The translations under genes were made by a program, and so were the position numbers. A model generated the notes under the pieces. That model ran no database searches, was not told the DNA's origin, and saw nothing but the letters and a program-made list of their open reading frames with translations. 64,000 nt of DNA from NCBI RefSeq assembly GCF_004342175.1, contig NZ_SMAO01000007.1, forward strand, positions 124,001 to 188,000, read 5' to 3'. The stretch is from Thiobaca trueperi. Lineage in GTDB: Bacteria; Pseudomonadota; Gammaproteobacteria; Chromatiales; Chromatiaceae. Positions 28,961 to 36,877 of the stretch are shown one piece after another (within the stretch, counting starts at the first letter, position 1; every line of letters begins with the position of its first letter).

Positions 28961-30304
28961 TTACTGCGCCGGTCGTGCGAAATACTCCCGCGTCAAGCGG
29001 AACACCACCGGACTCAGCAGCAGCAGCGCGACCAGATTCGGCAGCGCCATGAGTGCGTTGAGCGTGTCCGCCACCAGCCAGATGAAGTCCAGCTTGGCCA
29101 GCGCGCCAACGGGGATCATCAGCACCCAGAGCACGCGGAATGGCATGATGATACGTTCGCCGAACAGATATTCGGCGCAGCGCTCGCCATAGACGCTCCA
29201 GCCCAGGATCGTGGTGAAGGCGAAGAGAACGAGTCCGATGGCGACAATGTAGGAACCAAAACCGGGCAGACTCTGCTCAAAGGCGGCAGTGGAGAGCGCG
29301 GCGCCGGTCAGGCCCGAGGTCCAGGCGCCGGAGACGACGATCACCAGTCCGGTGATGGTGCAGATCACCAGTGTATCGATGAAGGTGCCAATCATGGCCA
29401 CCGTGCCCTGCGCCACCGGGTCGTTGGATTGCGCGGCGGCATGGGCAATCGGCGCGCTGCCGAGTCCGGCCTCGTTGGAGAAGATGCCGCGCGCCACACC
29501 GAACTGAATCGCCGCCGCGATGGTTGCGCCAGCGAAACCGCCAGCCGCCGCCGTGGGATTGAATGCCTGGACGACGATCAGTTCCAGCGCCGGGCCGATC
29601 TGATCCAGATTCATTGCCAGAATCACCAGACCGCCACCGACATAGACTACTGCCATAAAAGGTACGAGCGCCGCCGACACGTCGCCGATACGTCGGATGC
29701 CGCCGAGCAGCACCAGCCCGGCAAAGACCGCCATCGCCACACCGCTGACCCACAGTGGAACGCCGAAGGTGGTTTGCGCGGCGTGCGCGACCGAATTGGC
29801 CTGCACCGTGTTGCCGATGCCGAATCCGGCCAGCACCCCGAACAGGGCAAAGGCGGTCGCCATCCACAGCCATTTCTGGCCCAGACCGAGCTTGATGTAA
29901 TACATGGGGCCGCCCAGGTGGTTGCCCTGGCCATCCACCTCGCGATAGTGCATGGCCAGCACGGCTTCGGCGTATTTGGTCGCCATGCCGACCAGCGCGG
30001 TACACCACATCCAGAAGAGCGCGCCCGGCCCGCCGAGAAAGATCGCGGTCGCCACCCCCGCGATGTTACCGGTGCCCACGGTGGCCGAAAGGACCGTCAT
30101 CAGCGCCTTGTACGGCGTGATGTCGCCGGCCCCCTGCTGTTTGCGTCCCTGCCAGAGCATGCGAAAGCCGAAACCGAGTTTCAGCAGCGGCATCAGGCGC
30201 AGCCCCAGCATCAGGAAAAACCCGACGCCCAAGATCAGCACCAGCATCGGCGGTCCCCAGACGAGACCGTTCAAGGTATTCACCCACGTCGAGATCAGTT
30301 CCAC
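28961..30304 (-). CDS. Sodium:alanine/glycine symporter (AGCS family)
   Basis: 447-residue inner-membrane symporter driving alanine or glycine uptake with Na+. About ten membrane segments are visible. Family signatures include SATVGTGNIAGVATAIFLGGPGALFWMW, the GGPMYYI loop and FSNEAGLGSAPIAHAAA. The GTG at 30304 follows GGGGGAA; an upstream TTG adds 14 poorly fitting residues. Monocistronic, facing away from yciB. Confidence 0.93.
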   Translation of the reverse strand: MELISTWVNTLNGLVWGPPMLVLILGVGFFLMLGLRLMPLLKLGFGFRMLWQGRKQQGAGDITPYKALMTVLSATVGTGNIAGVATAIFLGGPGALFWMWCTALVGMATKYAEAVLAMHYREVDGQGNHLGGPMYYIKLGLGQKWLWMATAFALFGVLAGFGIGNTVQANSVAHAAQTTFGVPLWVSGVAMAVFAGLVLLGGIRRIGDVSAALVPFMAVVYVGGGLVILAMNLDQIGPALELIVVQAFNPTAAAGGFAGATIAAAIQFGVARGIFSNEAGLGSAPIAHAAAQSNDPVAQGTVAMIGTFIDTLVICTITGLVIVVSGAWTSGLTGAALSTAAFEQSLPGFGSYIVAIGLVLFAFTTILGWSVYGERCAEYLFGERIIMPFRVLWVLMIPVGALAKLDFIWLVADTLNALMALPNLVALLLLSPVVFRLTREYFARPAQ

Positions 30305-30484
30305 CGCGATTCCCCCAGAATGTAAACAGCCCAGAAACGCGCGCAACGATAACAGGCGGGCAGGTCATTGTCCCCATCTGATCTACATCTGAAAACACGA
30401 GTCTTTACCGCGACCGGCCACAGGTCTTATGCTCCTGCCGCTTCGCGACCTCGCCAGCGCGTTCCAGCGCAGAGAACCCGACAC

Positions 30485-31159
30485 ATGAAGCTCCTGATCG
30501 ATTTCTTCCCCATTCTTTTATTCTTCATTGCCTACAAACTGGCCGGCATCTATGTCGCCACCGGGGTGGCGATTGTCGCCTCGGCGGCTCAGGTCGGCTG
30601 GTTCTGGCTGCGTCACCGGCGTGTCGAGACCATGCATCTGGTGACACTCGGACTGCTGGTCTTCTTCGGTGGACTGACCATCGCGCTGCACGACCCGATT
30701 TTTGTGATGTGGAAACCAACCCTGGTCAACTGGCTCTTTGCGATCGCCTTTCTTGGCAGTCAGCTGATCGGCCAGCGCACCCTGATCGAACGCATGATGG
30801 GGCACGCCATCGACCTGCCGACGGTCATCTGGTCGCGTCTCAACCTGATGTGGACGGTCTTCTTCGTCCTGCTTGGCTTCGCCAATCTGTTCGTGGTCTA
30901 TGTCTGGAGTGGTTTCTACGCGGCCCAGCAGACACTGATCGGCGCCACCGGCGATGCCGCCATCGATCTCTCCACCTGCGCGGCGGTCTATGCCGACCAC
31001 CTGCTCGCGCTGTGCAACGCCGCCCAGGCCGGCGAGGAGATCTGGGTCAACTTCAAACTCTTCGGTATGATGGGCCTGACGATTGCGTTCGTGATCGCCC
31101 AGGCGTTTTACCTGTCCCGCCACATGCCAGATCAACCCGACCCAAAGGAGACCGTCTGA
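30485..31159 (+). CDS. yciB: Inner membrane-spanning protein YciB (septation protein A)
   Basis: Multi-pass inner-membrane protein linked to cell-envelope and septum upkeep. 224 residues starting [26 protein letters not shown], the family signature. Further landmarks are [19 protein letters not shown] and [19 protein letters not shown]. coli YciB has about 180 residues. Here an insertion of roughly 40 residues (about 150-195, with [18 protein letters not shown]) lies between the last membrane segments. It is followed one base later by yciI, the usual linkage. Confidence 0.93.
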   Translation: MKLLIDFFPILLFFIAYKLAGIYVATGVAIVASAAQVGWFWLRHRRVETMHLVTLGLLVFFGGLTIALHDPIFVMWKPTLVNWLFAIAFLGSQLIGQRTLIERMMGHAIDLPTVIWSRLNLMWTVFFVLLGFANLFVVYVWSGFYAAQQTLIGATGDAAIDLSTCAAVYADHLLALCNAAQAGEEIWVNFKLFGMMGLTIAFVIAQAFYLSRHMPDQPDPKETV

Positions 31160-31160
31160 C

Positions 31161-31460
31161 GTGCTCTACGCCATCATTGCTGTCGATTGCGCAAACAGTC
31201 TGCCCGACCGCCTGCGCGTTCGCCCCGCTCATCTGCAACGCCTGCAAGCCCTGCAGGATGAGGGACGATTGATCCTCGCCGGGCCACATCCGGCCATCGA
31301 CAGTCCCGATCCGGGCGAGGCCGGTTTCTCCGGTTCGCTGATCGTGGCCGAATTTCCTGATCTGACCGCCGCCGAGGCCTGGGCCGCTGCGGATCCTTAT
31401 CGGGAAGCCGGTGTCTACCGCGAGGTCACGGTCAAGCCTTTCAAACAAGTCTTTCCCTGA
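31161..31460 (+). CDS. yciI: YciI family protein
   Basis: 99-residue ferredoxin-like-fold protein with a GTG start directly after yciB. It has the family's His/Asp pair region ([12 protein letters not shown]), [25 protein letters not shown] and the C-terminal strand [10 protein letters not shown]. The biochemical role is unresolved in general. The yciB-yciI linkage supports the call. Confidence 0.9.
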   Translation: MLYAIIAVDCANSLPDRLRVRPAHLQRLQALQDEGRLILAGPHPAIDSPDPGEAGFSGSLIVAEFPDLTAAEAWAAADPYREAGVYREVTVKPFKQVFP

Positions 31461-31518
31461 CGTTTCAACCCTCCGTTCAAGTATCGAACTGTTTTACCCA
31501 CCACCCATGGAAAAGCTC

Positions 31519-32445
31519 ATGATGAAGACCGCTCGTATTCCGCTCGTGCTCTGTGCCCTGCTGGCATCCGGAAGCCTGGCTGCCGAGGATAAGCCCAACG
31601 CCAGCAAGCAGGATGATCCCAATGCCCTGATCGCGACTGTCAATGGCGCCCCTTATTCGCTGAACGTCTTCCGGATGTTTTACCAGGAGCAGCTCCAGCA
31701 GAGCCGGAACGGCAACAGTCCTGAATTCCAGCAGCAGGTGCTCGATGAATTCATGACCCTCGTTGTCGCCTCGCAGGAAGGTGATCGCCGCAAGCTCGCA
31801 GACGATCCGGATGTGGCGGCCGCCTTGCAGGCGGCGCAGCAGCTGGAGCGCATGAAGCTCATCTCGCAGGCTGCCGGGGCTGCCATGGCGGACGAAATCA
31901 ACCCGTCCGAAGACGAGCTCAAGACCGCCTACGATAAGATCAAGGCCGATTTCGAGGCCCGCACCAAGGAACAGGGCGAGCGGATCGAGTACAAGGCGCG
32001 TCATATCCTGGTCAAGGATGAAGACGAGGCCAAGAAGATCATCAAGCAACTGAACAAGGGTGAGGATTTCGCCGAGCTGGCCAAGAAAAGCTCCACCGGC
32101 CCGACCGGCAAGGATGGCGGCGAACTCGACTGGTTTGATGCCAGTCAGATGGTCGCGCCCTTCGCCGAGGCCGTCGCCGCCATGAAGCCCGGCACCTACT
32201 CCAAGACCCCGGTGCAGACCCAGTTCGGCTGGCATGTAATCGAGCTTCAGGAGACCCGCAAGGCCGAGGCGCCCAAGCCGCCGACCTTCGAGGACGCCAA
32301 GCCGCAGCTGGAAGCCCTGCTCAAGCGCCAGAAGATTTCCGAAGCGATTGCCAAGATGCGTAACGAGGCCAAAGTCGAGTTCAACGAGGAGATCGTCAAG
32401 ATCACGCCGGACAAGACCCCGGAAACCGCGCCGAAGGACAAATAA
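31519..32445 (+). CDS. Periplasmic parvulin-type peptidyl-prolyl isomerase
   Basis: 308 residues. A signal peptide (MMKTARIPLVLCALLASGSLAAED) is followed by a helical SurA-N-like chaperone region to about residue 150. A single PpiC/parvulin domain (about 158-252) has ARHILVKDEDEAK, DGGELDWF and TQFGWHVIEL. A lysine-rich C-terminal tail ends PKDK. It aids folding of exported proteins. The start choice favours 31519 over 31507 because GGAAAAG lies just ahead. It is downstream of yciB-yciI with a 58-base gap. Confidence 0.9.
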   Translation: MMKTARIPLVLCALLASGSLAAEDKPNASKQDDPNALIATVNGAPYSLNVFRMFYQEQLQQSRNGNSPEFQQQVLDEFMTLVVASQEGDRRKLADDPDVAAALQAAQQLERMKLISQAAGAAMADEINPSEDELKTAYDKIKADFEARTKEQGERIEYKARHILVKDEDEAKKIIKQLNKGEDFAELAKKSSTGPTGKDGGELDWFDASQMVAPFAEAVAAMKPGTYSKTPVQTQFGWHVIELQETRKAEAPKPPTFEDAKPQLEALLKRQKISEAIAKMRNEAKVEFNEEIVKITPDKTPETAPKDK

Positions 32446-32782
32446 GGCGGCAAAATTCCTCCAGCGGATAGGAGTTGGGTTGAGGGATGCCCTTACGATG
32501 CAAGCGGCGCCTGATCCTTGCCCTCCCGCTCATCCCGGCCCTTCTCTCCCGCAGGGGAGAAGGGCGTTCAAGGCGTTGCTCCATGAGCATCCCGCGTCCA
32601 GTGGCGCATCGACGGCTCCTGGCTGAAACGTAGAAATCCACGCCCTTTTGGCGTGGTCAGTGTTCAACGGCTCTGCCAGTTGAGCAAACTGCTTCCGTCG
32701 TTTGCGTACAAGCCAGCTAAAGCGACTCGCCGGGGCCAGATTGCAGCTCGGCACAGGCGGCCCCTCAAACCAACGTCATCCG

Positions 32783-32836
32783 TTGGATCCTGGTGACAGC
32801 TCGTGCAGTACCTTAGAAATTCCGAGGCCGCTCGTT
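32783..32836 (+). repeat. Modular repeat unit, second copy
   Basis: TTGGATCCTGGTGA followed by CTCGTGCAG, ACCTT, GAAAT and CCGAGGCCG blocks. It matches the minus strand of 11097-11142 at about 85% over 45 bases. In both places the unit abuts a hairpin array, but the hairpins differ. Confidence 0.7.
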
Positions 32837-32880
32837 GTCGTTGTCGTAATCGAAGATTCGCAAATCGACAACGACAACGA
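32832..32880. repeat. Long GTTGTC/GACAAC hairpin
   Basis: TCGTTGTCGTTGTCG (32832-32846) pairs perfectly over 15 bp with CGACAACGACAACGA (32866-32880). The 19-base loop holds a smaller GAATC/GATTC-type palindrome. The stem is a direct repetition of GTTGTC. Confidence 0.85.
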
Positions 32881-33054
32881 CCATGATCGGGAAGAACCTC
32901 GGAACCTCTGCACTGCTGCATCAAAACCCTTCAGCATCCCCGCTCAAGAACTCCCGCCGGTTGCCGTTACATTCACCGTGAGCGGGATCGGGCAGTACCC
33001 AAGACCCCGTCAGAGCAAAATCAAAAACGCCGAAAACAGCAGCAGGTTTCGATT

Positions 33055-33351
33055 ATGTCGATCGAATCATTCACGACCAGCAAGGAATCTGCGGAGACGG
33101 CGCGTCTGTCATCCCGGGTCATGCAGGTCGAGCATTCGACGATGGTGGATCAGATCGTCGAATCCATCGACAGCTTCCTGCAGAACCTGGATCGTATACT
33201 GGAATTCGATCTGGATGAGACGAGCGGTTTGGTGGCCATTAACGTGATTGACGCCAAACGCCATGAGATCATTCGCCGCATTTCGCCTGAGCAGGCATTG
33301 AAACTCATGGCGCGGGTACGCGAGAACGGGGCATGGGAGATGCCCGCTTAA
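33055..33351 (+). CDS. flaG: Flagellar protein FlaG
   Basis: 98 residues: a polar N-terminal half, then the conserved FlaG domain (LEFDLDETSGLVAINVIDAKRHEIIRRISPEQALKLMARV). FlaG affects filament length and is normally encoded between fliC and fliD. Here it is followed by fliS after 79 bases, while fliD is 31 kb away and no flagellin gene is in the window. A GCCGAAAA block at 33029-33036 resembles a FliA -10 but lacks a good -35. Confidence 0.85.
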   Translation: MSIESFTTSKESAETARLSSRVMQVEHSTMVDQIVESIDSFLQNLDRILEFDLDETSGLVAINVIDAKRHEIIRRISPEQALKLMARVRENGAWEMPA

Positions 33352-33430
33352 CTGAACCAACCGATCCGCGACTATTTTTATTCAAACGAGCAATCGTTCA
33401 CATCAACCACTTGTCGGGAGTGATGACACC

Positions 33431-33832
33431 ATGTACGCGATGCGCAGAGAACTCAATCAATACCGTCAGGCCGGCCCCATCGCCGAGGCCGCTGTCGCTG
33501 ACCCACATCGCCTGATTCAAATGCTGTTTGAAGGTGCGCTGGAACGCATCGCGGTGGCGCGCGGGGCGATGCTGCAAAACAATATCCGTGTCAAAGGCGA
33601 GAAACTGGGTCAGGCCATTACCATTATTGATGGTCTGCGCGGCCTGCTCGATCACAACCAGGGCGCGGATCTGGCGGAAAAGCTGGATGCACTTTACGAA
33701 TACATGGGCCGGCGTCTGCTGGAAGGCAACGCCCGCAACGATCCGGACGCGCTGGACGAGGTGATTCGTCTGCTGCGTGAAGTGAAATCCGGCTGGGATG
33801 CGATTCCTGAGATGTTGCGGCAGGCATCCTGA
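33431..33832 (+). CDS. fliS: Flagellar export chaperone FliS
   Basis: 133-residue four-helix protein that binds the disordered C-terminus of flagellin before export. It has the typical start YRQAGPIAEAAVADPHRLIQMLFEGALERI, the helix LGQAITIIDGLRGLLDHNQGADLAEKLDALYEYMGRRLLEGN and a C-terminal VKSGWDAIPE. Co-directional with flaG. A hairpin with a T-run follows. Confidence 0.93.
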   Translation: MYAMRRELNQYRQAGPIAEAAVADPHRLIQMLFEGALERIAVARGAMLQNNIRVKGEKLGQAITIIDGLRGLLDHNQGADLAEKLDALYEYMGRRLLEGNARNDPDALDEVIRLLREVKSGWDAIPEMLRQAS

Positions 33833-33863
33833 AGGGCTGTACCGATGGTTTGATGCGTTGACT

Positions 33864-33924
33864 CGGTTCGGATGGCGGCGGCGGCACCCCCGACATCCAA
33901 TGCCGCTGACCGAACCGGGTTTTT
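33864..33924 (+). terminator. Rho-independent terminator of flaG-fliS
   Basis: CGGTTCGG (33864-33871) with a GCGGC extension pairs with GCCGC...CCGAACCG (to 33917), followed by GG and five T residues. It lies 30 bases after the fliS stop and faces the convergent serC-like gene. Confidence 0.7.
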
Positions 33925-33946
33925 AATCTGCTGCAGGACGGGTTTT

Positions 33947-35059
33947 TCAGGAGCCTGTCACAGCATGGCGCAAGCTGGCGAATTCGCGCATGAACTGACT
34001 GAGCAAATCGACCGCTGCGGGTGTCATGGCGTTATAGATCGATGCCCGAATTCCGCCCAATGAGCGGTGTCCCGTCAAGCCGCTGAATCCTGCCCCGCTC
34101 GCCTGTCGCAAAAATTCCCTTTCCAATTCGGCCGATGGCAGGTTGAAGGTCACGTTCATCAGTGATCGATGCTCGGGCATGGACCAGCCGGCATAAAAAC
34201 CGCTGCTGTCGTCAATCGCGCTGTACAGGCGTTCGGCTTTTTCACGATTGATGGCATCCATCTTTTCCAGCCCGCCGATTTCATGCAGGAGCCAGCGGGT
34301 GACGAGCAGCACCACATAGATGGCGAAGACCGGCGGTGTGTTATAGATTGAGCGGGCCTTGAGGTGGGTGCGGTAATCGAGTAATGATGGGAGTCCATCT
34401 GGCGCGTGGGCCAATAAATCGCGCCGAATGATGACGACGGTGACGCCCGCCGGGCCTATATTTTTTTGCGCGTGTGCATAAATGAGATCAAAGCGGTTCG
34501 GATCGAATGGACGCGAGAGAAAATCCGATGACATGTCGCAAACGCGGATGATCTCATCCAGTCCCGGAATCGCATGGAACTGAATGCCTTCGACTGTTTC
34601 ATTTGAAACATAATGAAAATAGGCGGCATCGGTCGAGCAGGAGAGTTCAGGGGGTGCGGGCAGACGCCGGAAGCCGTCTGACTCGCCATCCCAGATGACG
34701 CGCACATCGCCCAGCAGACGCGCCTCGGCAATCGATTTGCCGCTCCAATAACCCGTGTGCAGATATTCCGCTGTCTGGTGGCGATGAGGCAGCAGCAGCA
34801 TCGGGATCATGGTGAACTGGAGCGTGGCGCCACCCTGTAGAAACAGCACCGCATGACTGTCGGGAAGCTGGAGCAGATGGCGGATGTTGCGCTCTGCTTC
34901 ATCCACGACTGCCGCGAACCAGTCCGAGCGATGACTGATCCCCAGAATCGAGAGCCCCACTTCCGGCACACAGGTGATGGCGGCCTGCGTTTCAGCCAGC
35001 ACGCTCTCCGGCAGCACGCCGGGGCCGCCGGAGAAATTGAGTCTGTTAAGCCTGTTCAT
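33947..35059 (-). CDS. serC: SerC-like phosphoserine aminotransferase
   Basis: 370-residue class V PLP aminotransferase. Canonical SerC makes phosphoserine from 3-phosphohydroxypyruvate and glutamate. SerC landmarks present are FSGGPGVLPE, GISHRS, VLFLQGGATLQF, the DMSSDFLSRP block and the PLP lysine Lys199 in YAHAQKNIGPAG. Several blocks are unusually divergent (NETVEGIQFHAIPG where SerC has NNTIxGTEF), and the N-terminus MNRLNRL is odd. It lies 91 bases after the ATP-grasp gene on the same strand, so it may be a specialised paralogue for a small-molecule pathway rather than the housekeeping SerC. Directly before the ATG is a CRISPR-repeat-like sequence whose GATTGAAAC touches the start codon. 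Confidence 0.8.
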   Translation of the reverse strand: MNRLNRLNFSGGPGVLPESVLAETQAAITCVPEVGLSILGISHRSDWFAAVVDEAERNIRHLLQLPDSHAVLFLQGGATLQFTMIPMLLLPHRHQTAEYLHTGYWSGKSIAEARLLGDVRVIWDGESDGFRRLPAPPELSCSTDAAYFHYVSNETVEGIQFHAIPGLDEIIRVCDMSSDFLSRPFDPNRFDLIYAHAQKNIGPAGVTVVIIRRDLLAHAPDGLPSLLDYRTHLKARSIYNTPPVFAIYVVLLVTRWLLHEIGGLEKMDAINREKAERLYSAIDDSSGFYAGWSMPEHRSLMNVTFNLPSAELEREFLRQASGAGFSGLTGHRSLGGIRASIYNAMTPAAVDLLSQFMREFASLRHAVTGS

Positions 35060-35093
35060 GTTTCAATCCGCGCCCGGCCAAGCCGGGCGATAC
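35060..35093 (-). repeat. Solitary CRISPR-repeat-like sequence abutting the serC start
   Basis: On the minus strand the 34 bases read GTATCGCCCGGCTTGGCCGG followed by GCGCGGATTGAAAC. There is a perfect 7-bp stem (GCCCGGC-N3-GCCGGGC at 35072-35088) and the GATTGAAAC 3' handle typical of type I/III CRISPR repeats. Only one copy is present and no cas gene is in the window. The last base is adjacent to the serC ATG. Confidence 0.55.
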
Positions 35094-35095
35094 TT

Positions 35096-35124
35096 GCACG
35101 GAAGAGGTTACGCCTCTCCCGTGC
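35096..35124. promoter_or_regulatory. Hairpin between the ATP-grasp and serC-like genes
   Basis: GCACGGAAGAGG (35096-35107) and CCTCTCCCGTGC (35113-35124) pair at 11 of 12 positions around TTACG. Further complementarity (CCCTGAAGG...CTTCACCCCAGGG, about 35133-35160) reaches the ATP-grasp stop. It may be a remnant of an insertion-sequence end or an intercistronic control element. Confidence 0.5.
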
Positions 35125-35150
35125 GGCACCACCCCCTGAAGGTGGAGGCT

Positions 35151-36479
35151 TCACCCCAGGGATTTTCGATGACCTGTCTGATCTGAGGTCGCCTGGTCCG
35201 GCTCAGTCGCCCTGATCAGCATGGTGCGAAAGGCGGCGAACAGTTTGCGCATGGCGGGCGATTTATAGGGATAGAGATCAGGCGGATCCAGATCGTGAAC
35301 GATCATGGCGTGATCGACCTCGAAGATCAGCAGTCGTCCGTCCGGCATCTCGGCGCAGTCGATCCCGAGATAATCCAGCCCGATGGCCTCATGGATGGCG
35401 GCAAGCGCGGCGCCATGCCTGACCGCGAATGATTGATCGAAGGTCGCCATAAAGGTGGCTTCCTCGGCGCGCTTCTCGGCGCTGTCTGCCATTCCTGCGT
35501 TGAGATAATGAATCATCCAGTGGCTGGAGACGGCCATGTGGCAGGCGAACGGCTGCCCGGCGATCAGGATCACGCGGACTTTGCGGAACAGACCATCCTG
35601 ACTGTGATAGTCGATGAAGGGCGAGACGAAAAATTCCTCGCCCGGCAGCCTGTTGAGGAGGGCGACCAGTTCTTCGGGTGTATCGAGCTTGTTCAGATCA
35701 TGGCCGGCGTGCGAGTCGAGCGGACGAACCAGGAGCGGAAAGCCCAGCTCGTGCGGGGAGTCGCTGCTCGCCGCGAGGTCGTCGGCCACCTGGCGCAGGC
35801 GTGCCCGGTCGATCCGCCGGGTAGGCGGCATCAGGGTGCCGGGTACTCCCTGCAGGAGCCGCGCCGCCATTTCTCTGGCGGTATGGCTGATATGCAGCGG
35901 GTTGTTCAGGATGGGGCGGGGCCAGTCTGCCAGATGCGGCAGCCAGGATGTCAGCAGCGCCCGATTCGCCTCCGATTCGCCGATGGCGATAAAGAGCACA
36001 TCGTGCTCAGGGATCTCCACCGGATCGATGTCGCCCGGCGTGGCGTAATAGAGGTTCAGTTCGATGTCGCTGTTTTCCAGCAGACATTCGACCGGGACGT
36101 TTGCCATCAGATCACCGGGCGCCATCAGCGCCAGCAGGCGGAGTCTGATCGGCGGTTGGGCGGGAAGTCGATAATGCCGGCTGATCCTGAGCGCCTCCTG
36201 CTGGAGCTTGAGTGCGAGATCCTGGTTGCCGTGAAACTGAAAGATGATCGCCGCATCCATCAGCGATGCCGCTTCCTGCGGATCGTCCGTCGCCTGCCGA
36301 ATCAGCGATTGACAGAGTGACGTCAGGTCCGCGCCAGCGAAATGCCGCCGCAAGAGCGCGGCAAGGCCGAGGTAGTGATGCATGAAGGCGGGATTCCGAA
36401 TTGACCAGTAGCTGAGGATTCTCCGCCCCGCTTTCAGTTGGCGCAAGCGATGAACTGTCGATTGTTTGACGCCGTTCAT
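35151..36479 (-). CDS. ATP-grasp family protein with N-terminal helical region
   Basis: 442 residues. The first ~110 residues are helical and TPR-like (ASLMDAAIIFQFHGNQDLALKLQQEALRI). A Rossmann-like segment follows (LLALMAPGDLMANVPVECLL...EHDVLFIAIGESEANR). The ATP-grasp domain (about 210-430) has PLLVRPLDSHAGHDLNKLD, the metal-binding LDYLGIDCAEMPDGRLLIFEVDHAMI and a flexible loop. ATP-grasp enzymes form carboxylate-amine or thiol bonds through acyl phosphates; the substrate here is unknown. A similar family occurs in alphaproteobacteria without assigned function, from memory. Paired with the downstream SerC-like aminotransferase, it suggests ligation of an amino acid or phospho-amino acid. 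Confidence 0.75.
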   Translation of the reverse strand: MNGVKQSTVHRLRQLKAGRRILSYWSIRNPAFMHHYLGLAALLRRHFAGADLTSLCQSLIRQATDDPQEAASLMDAAIIFQFHGNQDLALKLQQEALRISRHYRLPAQPPIRLRLLALMAPGDLMANVPVECLLENSDIELNLYYATPGDIDPVEIPEHDVLFIAIGESEANRALLTSWLPHLADWPRPILNNPLHISHTAREMAARLLQGVPGTLMPPTRRIDRARLRQVADDLAASSDSPHELGFPLLVRPLDSHAGHDLNKLDTPEELVALLNRLPGEEFFVSPFIDYHSQDGLFRKVRVILIAGQPFACHMAVSSHWMIHYLNAGMADSAEKRAEEATFMATFDQSFAVRHGAALAAIHEAIGLDYLGIDCAEMPDGRLLIFEVDHAMIVHDLDPPDLYPYKSPAMRKLFAAFRTMLIRATEPDQATSDQTGHRKSLG

Positions 36480-36595
36480 CCAGTCTCGTCAAGCGGGCGC
36501 CTGATTCAGGCTGCATTGGCTGCAAGAGCGACAGAAAGCCGTCGTTTCCCCACGCGGCGATGTCCGGGAAATTGATGTCGGTGAATTTAATTTTT

Positions 36596-36655
36596 GACAG
36601 GATTAACAGGATTTTATATCTTGTTCTTAAACCTCTTAATCCAATTCGGGTCTGT
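36596..36655. repeat. ACAGGATTAACAGGATT repeat, copy 4 (decayed)
   Basis: The left arm GACAGGATTAACAGGATT (36596-36613) is intact. The right arm (CTTAATCCAATTCGGGTCTG) has lost much of its complementarity. Confidence 0.65.
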
Positions 36656-36736
36656 TTAAACCGTATCAGTTTCTGTCGGTCAGGCTAGCGTGGCTTAACC
36701 CGACCTGCGGCCTACTTTTTCACAGGATTGAATATC

Positions 36737-36824
36737 TTAAATCGCGCCAGATCCAACGGTCGTCGATGCTGCCAAAGTCGATCCAAACCAAAAACATCAC
36801 CTAATCGCACGGGGCGCGGTTTAA
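36737..36824. repeat. 88-bp inverted-end element (TTAAAxCGCG... type)
   Basis: TTAAATCGCGCC (36737-36748) and GGCGCGGTTTAA (36813-36824) are inverted with one mismatch. The length and the TTAAACCGCG terminus match the elements at 3723 and 56523, though the interior differs. Confidence 0.6.
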
Positions 36825-36877
36825 TTGGCATCAATTTCGCTTAGATCCGTTTACGATCAATCTCGTTGGGGAACGCC

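Larger units (their letters stand above)
32446..33054. other. 609-base spacer with several hairpin repeats
   Basis: No gene supportable. It contains CTTCTCTCCCGCAGGGGAGAAG at about 32550, CACGCC-CTTTT-GGCGTG at about 32640 (reminiscent of insertion-sequence end hairpins), CCAACG/CGTTGG just before 32783, and the modular repeat at 32783-32880. Short open frames here are Arg/Ser-rich shadows. It may hold the flaG promoter near 33010-33040. Confidence 0.55.
36480..36877. other. Divergent spacer carrying two repeat elements
   Basis: 398 bases between the divergent ATP-grasp and diguanylate cyclase genes. It holds a decayed ACAGGATT repeat (36596-36655) and an 88-bp inverted-end element (36737-36824). 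No gene and no clear promoter consensus are seen. Confidence 0.6.

Noticed and set aside
32600-32760. IS200/IS605 remnant suggested by the CACGCC-CTTTT-GGCGTG hairpin
   Set aside because: Only the hairpin is reminiscent. No TnpA/TnpB residues can be read in any frame, so it is kept as an unclassified spacer.
33010-33036. FliA (sigma28) promoter before flaG
   Set aside because: GCCGAAAA fits the -10 at 7 of 8 positions, but the bases at the required -35 position (TCAGAGCA) match poorly.
36651-36720. Another half copy of the 87-bp element starting TTTAAACCGTATCAG
   Set aside because: Similarity stops after about 10 bases and no matching opposite end was found.
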